Source of the DNA: Bedellia somnulentella
Taxonomy: Eukaryota > Arthropoda > Insecta > Lepidoptera > Bedelliidae
Direction: 5' to 3'
Assembly: GCA_963576735.1 (NCBI GenBank)
Contig: OY755175.1
Location: 8,758,401 to 8,822,400, forward strand
Length of the DNA: 64,000 bases
Positions 58,428 to 64,000 of the stretch are shown here, piece by piece; the stretch's first letter is position 1; every line of letters starts with the position of its first letter. A model generated the notes under the pieces. That model was not told the DNA's origin. It did not search any database and saw nothing but the letters and a program-made list of their open reading frames with translations. Position numbers and translations under genes: made by a program.

Positions 58428-61400
58428 ATGGAGGACTCCATAGAAGATGTAATGGTTCAAACAATTATCTCTGGAGATGTACAACATGTTAATACATTAA
58501 TATCACGCGGTAAGATATTCGCCTTTTTTTAAGAGTTTAAACTTCAACAGCATTGTTAGAAAATGATCCTTAAATATGTGTCTTTCAGGAGCAAATCCAA
58601 ATAAAATTACTAAAAGTGGTAAGACATCTCTAGGAGCAGCAGCTTTTAAAGGTGATATCAGAATGATCAAGGCATTGATAGAAGCTAGTCATGAGATGTG
58701 TCATCAAAGGAAATGCTTCAATCCCAAGAGGCGTTTAACAAAGTCACAAAAGAGAAAAATAAGACCTGAGAATGGTGTAAAAATCAAAAGTAATAAGAAT
58801 ATGAAACAGAGTTGTAGCAAATCATCTGATGCTGTAGAGGTAGTTAAAAATGCTGAAAATCAAGGGTACTTTATGTTCTTTCATAATGAAGGGTGCAGTA
58901 GTGATGATAGCAAGAATTCTGTACAATCCCCTGTGTCTTCCGCATCACAGACTCCTTCTCCCCAAGGAGAGTTGGAGTGGGATGAAGATATAGGAGTATT
59001 TGCAGCCACTACTAGTGAAGATGAAACATGGTCTTCAATTTATAAGTAAATGAACTTATTTATTAAATTTTTTCTTCACTACTAATAGAACATAATACAA
59101 TAACTCTTTATTGCACATCACAATATCAAATTTCTTAGTTTAGGTCATTGTTAAGTAAATTAATATAACAATTCTTTAAGTGAAATGGTTGTCAGTAAGT
59201 AGACAACTTATAAATAAAATATTACAACAAGAACAGAAGGTAGATGGTAATAAGTTGCTTTAATTTAATAATACATTAATCATGACAACTTAGAATTTTC
59301 TGATACTTAAATCTAATAACTTGTCCCAAAGTTTAAAAGTAAGTCGCAATGTACCTTAATATTTATACCTTAATTGCTAAATAAATAAATTGGGGGTAGT
59401 CAGATTTTCAGAATCGCAATAATCAGCCATTTTTGGCATTAAAATGTTAAAATAAGCATAGAAGATTGTTTGTCCAGTATTCCACCATTAAGTTAAAAGC
59501 ATAGCATCTTTCAATTCTATTACCTACATAGCTACCTATACTCACAATTCAAAATCCCCAATAAGAAGTAGTCAGAGCTTCACTATTTAAAATTCCTTAG
59601 CCACCAAGTTTGAATTGCAACTGCAATAGTAGATTGTAAAATATGACATAGTTGATGATGGGTCTCCATCCACATTGCCTGTCTTAACTTTTTACTTAAG
59701 AAGCCCCATACCCTTTGTCACTTCATACAACACTCGGGGATAGATATAGTTTAGTGCTATTAGAAGCCAAAATGCCACAGCAAATGGTTTATTAATTATA
59801 TAAATCTCTATTACAAATTTAAGTGGTTTTCAGAGTCAAAATCACACTTACATAGCAGTATAATATAATCAGAACAAACCCTTTGATGGGCATTTAATAG
59901 GCTTTTAAATGTTTAATATTATTTTATGTATGGATGAGTGTCTCTCACTATGTTAAATGTCAAGTATCCTAAAACTAGAGAAATTTATGCTGAGATTAAC
60001 ATTTAACATACATACATACATACATATACTCACGGCTATAAATCCCTAGAAGGGGTAGGTAGCCAGAGCTAAGGAATTAGAAATTCCTCAGCCACTTTTG
60101 GAAAGTTGAGTGGGGAAAAGATGGTATCAACATTTAAGAATTATCAAATCAATTCTTTTGAATTCCTGTCATTATAATTTTTTCTCTTCTATCCTTAATG
60201 GCGCTAAAATATCAATATAGTACTAATGTATCATTATAATTAAAAATATTCATCACTTCACTTTTGTCTTGAGTTTTACCTCTGAAGAATTACTTACTGA
60301 TGTTTGAGCATGTGAATTGATGTATTATTTTAATCAAAAATAGTAAATTCAGTTATAATATAACAGTTTTGTCATTAAATATAATCCAACTTGCGAATAA
60401 GTAATGGTGCTTTTATGCCGCGCAAGAAAAATGCAGGTTTAATGTGCAAATAACACATGCCAGCCCAAGTTACTCACTTGAACTTGCACAAGGTACAAAT
60501 AAATAACAGGTGAAAGATGCGAGCTACTGGCGCAATTTATTTATTTATTTATTTGTCATGAAATATAGTTTTTACAGGTGGTGTCACCTAATGCAACTAA
60601 ATTACACATTTTGTAATTTACAAGTTAACAATACAATAGCTAGATTACACATTTAATAGTTTAAAAGTTAAGTTTAATATAATTAAGTAGAGCAACTAGT
60701 TTGCATTGTAACATAAATAATGCAATGAGCATTTGGTGAAGTCAGTTAAAGAACATGCGAAAATATCAATTTGTTCCGCGATCTCACCGAGTGCCACAAA
60801 CGCCCGAGTCAGCGGGGTTTCTTTTAGAAGATTGGTACATGCCACTGGCAACGATATCAAATTTCCCCACCGCCCCAACGCCGTCTTAGGGTTCTATTAG
60901 GGATTACTATTTTAATCTGACTTAAAATAGTGCTATTTTTTACTGTACCTTTAATTGCATTAAATAAGTAAATCAAAAGTTTTAAGTCTCTCCTTACTTC
61001 CAACGTGTTATACCCCACCATACCCAGAACAAATAAAGTGGGGAACATCAGCGGATAGTAAGGGTAAACTCTGTATAATTTCATATATAAGAACCTAGTG
61101 AATTTATTTTGAATCTTCTCCAACATGAGGCGATATTTCTCCTCATGCGGAGCCCATTATATGTCTATAGTAAAATGGACACACTATTGGCATAGCTTTA
61201 TGAGTTTAATAGCAGCAAACTGTCCCAATGAACCAATCTGTTTCAATCAATTTTGCCACTTATAATTTTTGGTTGCTGTTTTCACGATGCATATGACCCA
61301 CACCTGTGCCTCAACATGCACAAGCTACTTGCAATGTGTACAAGCACTCTGACACAAAATGTATTTTCAGGTGGTATGCAGCCATATTAGAGCGAACTGG

Positions 61401-63345
61401 TGCAGCCTTAGCATTATCTGCTATTGCAACCAATGGAATCAATCAGCAAGATTCCTTCATGAGAACTGCTCTTCATTATGCTGCAGAACAGGGACATGTT
61501 ACTGTTGTGAAGCTCTTGATAGATGCTGGTAAAAATGTCTCTTTCCTTTAATTTTATCAAACTTAAAGTCAAAACCTCTGAAGCCCAATAATGTTTGTGT
61601 AAATATTGGAAAATATAAAGAAAACGTTTTAGTTAATCTCAAATATATGTTTGTGATGTGATGACGTCACTATACATTGATCAGCGCTGGCTGCATGCAC
61701 GAAAAAAAGAAACTTTTTGTGAAAGAGAAGGATTGTGAGTTTTTATTTAGTTCCAGTAACTATACAATTTTGCTGCAATGTTTTTTTATAACGTTTTTCT
61801 TTAACATTATCGACCGTATACCGTTTGGCCAGGGAACCAATTTTATTTTCCACTGGTTGTTTTACATGACTATTTATATAAATTCCAGGTTGCAAATTAG
61901 ATCTGCCTACCAGCGATGGTATCATTCCACTTCATTCAGCAGTCATGAACAACCACTGTGATGTAGTAAAGATACTGCTGGCATGCGGCAGTCAAGTAAA
62001 CTATAAAACGCACGAGAAGCTGACCCCTTTGCATTTCGCCACCTCAAGGGGATATTTAGAAGTGGTATGTTGCGCAGTTGTGTATAGTGCACATAGTGTC
62101 AAAATTAGTCGTGTGATGCTCGCATGCAATGAGTCACTACACTGCTCGGTTGCTGAAAGCCATTGCCTCTGGCTAAGACTTAGAATCTTCCTCGGCTGTA
62201 ATAACTAACTTTGCTGATTTGTATCATAATCTAGTGTTATGTGGTTAATAATCTTCTTTCTTGAGACTAAAACATTGTTTATTTGATGGTTATTTTCTGA
62301 AGCTATACTGATATAAAAATCTTATTTCAGGTGAAAATATTAGTGGCTGGAAATGCTCTTCTAGAAGCAAGGGATACTAGTGATAGAACTGCCTTGTACC
62401 TTGCTTCCGCAAGAGGACATGTTGAAGTTGTCAAATATTTAATTGGAGCTGGAGCCAATGTCAATTGTGAAGAAATTCATGGTAAATCAAAATCAAAAAA
62501 TCATAAAAAAAAACAAAATATTCTTTATTAAGCCAAGTAGGTATTATACATTTTTTCGGCCCCCTGTTAAGCTGTACAAAGCCTGTGTTAGGGGATACCG
62601 TGATTCCGCATGTGAATTACATTACAAGGTTTAATACAGTAACTTTTCAAAAACATCAGTTTGCAATACAAATTAAGAATTAAACATTTAAAATCTTTTT
62701 ACAACTACCTTTCAATAAAATTGTCAGTCGTCCATTTCTTATCAGTTAAATAATTAAGTTGCACTGGCGAAAGTCGCCTTTAATCTCAAAACAAGTAAGT
62801 TGGATTTGCTATATACCAATTGTTAGGCCCATTGAGGACAAAAGAACAAAGAAGCTAAAGTATGTGTACTGAAACTGTGAACAACAAAAATTAATAATAT
62901 TTGTTTTGTATTGCAACTTTAGTACAACTTATTATTTTAAGTATCTTAACTAGTTTTAAGTGGTAAATTTTAATTGTGACTGAGCGTGTGTGATGTGATT
63001 GTTTGTGTGTGTGTGTGTGTGAAAGAATGCGTGTTAGTGTGTGTAAATACAAGCTAATCAATTATAATTTTATTTTAGCGTATGTGGTTAAAACAAAACT
63101 ATACTAATAAACGAAATTAAAACTGCCTATAAGACCGAAAATGTTGTATAATTTTTCCTACTTACTTACTCAAAGTACTCACTGGTTAGTAATAAGTTTT
63201 AAGGTGGGTTTTGTTTGCAGGTTACACGCCACTCTGCGAGGCGGTTTGGGGAGGGCAGGCAAATGTTGTAGAAGTTCTTCTAACGGCTGGAGCTCGAGTC
63301 ACGCACTCTCATAGACTACTTCATAGTGCTGTGATGCAACGAGAG
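58428..63345 (+). CDS. Ankyrin-repeat protein, first six coding exons (runs off the window)
   Basis: Exons: 58428-58509, 58589-59045, 61371-61528, 61889-62064, 62331-62481, 63221-63345. All joints are GT-AG and phase-consistent, giving 383 codons so far. The first ankyrin-like unit spans the first joint (ANPNKITKSGKTSLGAAAF). Then comes a linker of about 115 residues, first basic (RRLTKSQKRKIRP), then Ser-rich and acidic (GELEWDEDIG). After KWYAAILERTGAALALS, ankyrin repeats resume: RTALHYAAEQGHVTVVKLL, LHSAVMNNHCDVVKILL, TPLHFATSRGYLEVVKIL, TALYLASARGHVEVVKYL, TPLCEAVWGGQANVVEVLL. The last exon ends in another repeat, so more exons follow. It probably binds proteins; a SOCS-box-type adaptor is possible but the C-terminus is not visible. 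The ATG (AAAATGG) is the first in a good context. Divergent from RtGEF. Confidence 0.9.
59545..59780 (-). repeat. SINE-A, diverged
   Basis: Located in the ankyrin gene's second intron. CTATACTCACAATTC, CCACATTGCCTG and GAAGCCCCATACCC, then TAGTGCTATTAGAAGCC, keep the family order on the - strand. Confidence 0.65.
60007..60128 (-). repeat. SINE-A, 5'-truncated, with 9 bp target duplication
   Basis: AACATTTAA is found at 59998-60006 and 60129-60137. Only the 3' about 120 bp of the family is present, starting with four CATA units. A GTAG unit is doubled (GGGGTAGGTAGCC). Confidence 0.85.
60535..61165 (-). pseudogene. LINE reverse-transcriptase C-terminus with (AAAT)n tail, antisense in the ankyrin gene
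   Basis: Frames on the - strand give EKYRLMLEKIQNKFTRFLY, YPLMFPTLFVLGMVGYNTLE, VRRDLKLLIYLFNAIKG, then a frame slip near 60870, and NLISLPVACTNLLKETPLTR, AFVALGEIAEQIDIFACSL before a stop at 60696. These are typical phrases of the C-terminal end of a lepidopteran LINE protein, distinct from LINE-A and from the element at 29194-30591. The tail on the - strand is a run of AAAT units at about 60537-60556. The copy is truncated upstream at about 61165. Confidence 0.8.
62490..62760. repeat. Possible LINE 3' UTR relic in intron 5
   Basis: A-rich start (AAAACAAAATATTCTTTATT) followed by GTAGGTATTATACATTTTTT and later CCGTGATTCCGCATG resembles a common lepidopteran 3' UTR (reverse orientation, with TTCTTTATT-AAG-AGG). 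No coding part is present. Confidence 0.3.
63006..63023. repeat. (TG)n microsatellite
   Basis: About nine TG units with further TG-rich flanks, in the intron before the last visible ankyrin exon. Confidence 0.85.
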
Positions 63346-63707
63346 GTAATAAAAATATTTGAGAATTAAAGATAGTCAAACTAATATTTCTGGCATCCGT
63401 TGGATGAGGCGTGTGATAACCGGTAATATGCCTTTTGTGTGATGTAGCCGCCATTATTCAGTTTATTTTTTTCACGTGGTAACGCCTTATAATTATATAA
63501 TGTCGTTAGAGGTTACTTTGAGTAGTGGTTTTTTTTAAAAGTAATTTATAGGTGATGTTAAGACCCACCATAAAGGATGCTTATTTTGTATTTTGTTTGG
63601 GATCTATAAACGTGAGTATGTGCCTGATCTGCCTGTCTATCATGATCTAACAATCATGTATCAATAAGCTCCGGGTACACGAGAAAATTACATGTTGTAG
63701 TTATCAT

Positions 63708-63932
63708 CTGCTGTGTAGTGCCATTTCTTCCGGTGGGTGTGCGTAAGAGGCGACTAACGGTATCGGGGCTGTTGAGGGATTTTTGGGCGATGCGGTTGGA
63801 GACCCATCACCAACAACCTTTATTTTACCATCTTTTCCCCACGCAACTTTCCAAAAGTGGCTGAGGCATTTTTAATTCTCTAGCTCTGGCTACCCTTTCA
63901 AGGGATCTATAGCCGTGAGTATATATTATGTA
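63708..63932 (+). repeat. SINE-A with perfect 12 bp target duplication
   Basis: TGTAGTTATCAT flanks the element at 63696-63707 and 63933-63944. The copy lacks about 20 bases near the head (between GTGTAGTG and CCATTTCTTCC). It is the clearest proof that SINE-A is a discrete retroposed unit that ends in TATG units. Confidence 0.93.
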
Positions 63933-64000
63933 TGTAGTTATCATGTAAAATTATCGTCCGCGAACCGACTTAACAATATATTTTTTGACTATCTTTCTAC

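Overview
The window is insect nuclear DNA, almost certainly from a moth or butterfly. It is AT-rich, its genes are split by GT-AG introns, and it is crowded with short interspersed repeats. Two retroposon families end in tandem TATG units, as is common in Lepidoptera. The species cannot be named from the sequence alone. No bacterial operon, CRISPR array or viral block is visible.

Three protein genes can be built exon by exon with consistent reading phase. (1) A complete homocysteine S-methyltransferase gene on the + strand: six coding exons from 26523 to 37917, 341 codons, with a 6.4 kb first coding intron that holds an antisense 5'-truncated LINE. (2) The Rac/Cdc42 exchange factor RtGEF (beta-PIX family) on the - strand: ten coding exons from 54530 down to 41694, giving SH3, DH, PH, a very long insect-type linker on one 2058 bp exon, a GIT-binding segment and a C-terminal coiled coil. 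(3) The first six coding exons (383 codons) of an ankyrin-repeat gene on the + strand, 58428 to 63345, which runs off the right edge. Genes 1 and 2 converge; genes 2 and 3 diverge.

The left 26 kb has no confident host gene. It is a repeat archive. SINE-A is about 245 bp, with a TATG-type tail and more than 20 copies or fragments in the window. SINE-B is about 370 bp, with a tRNA-like head and an ATGTT-type tail. LINE-A is seen as 3' ends coding the end of a reverse-transcriptase protein, and its last 40 bases resemble the end of SINE-A. Also present are a 1271 bp Ginger-like DNA transposon with a partial KRBA2-like open frame, a 706 bp foldback element, and a 71-base tRNA-like sequence inside another foldback. 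Two GC-rich islands (5035-5410 and 15478-15605) are the best candidates for unrecognised promoters or first exons.

Target-site duplications found by eye give nested histories. At 39546-40362 a LINE-A copy with a 15 bp duplication was itself hit by a SINE-B copy with an 11 bp duplication. At 51923-52187 a SINE-A landed about 22 bp upstream of a splice acceptor of RtGEF. I did not find an obviously new biological system; the most unusual items are the Ginger-like element, the LINE/SINE tail sharing, and the possible 24-base microexon or alternative end of RtGEF.
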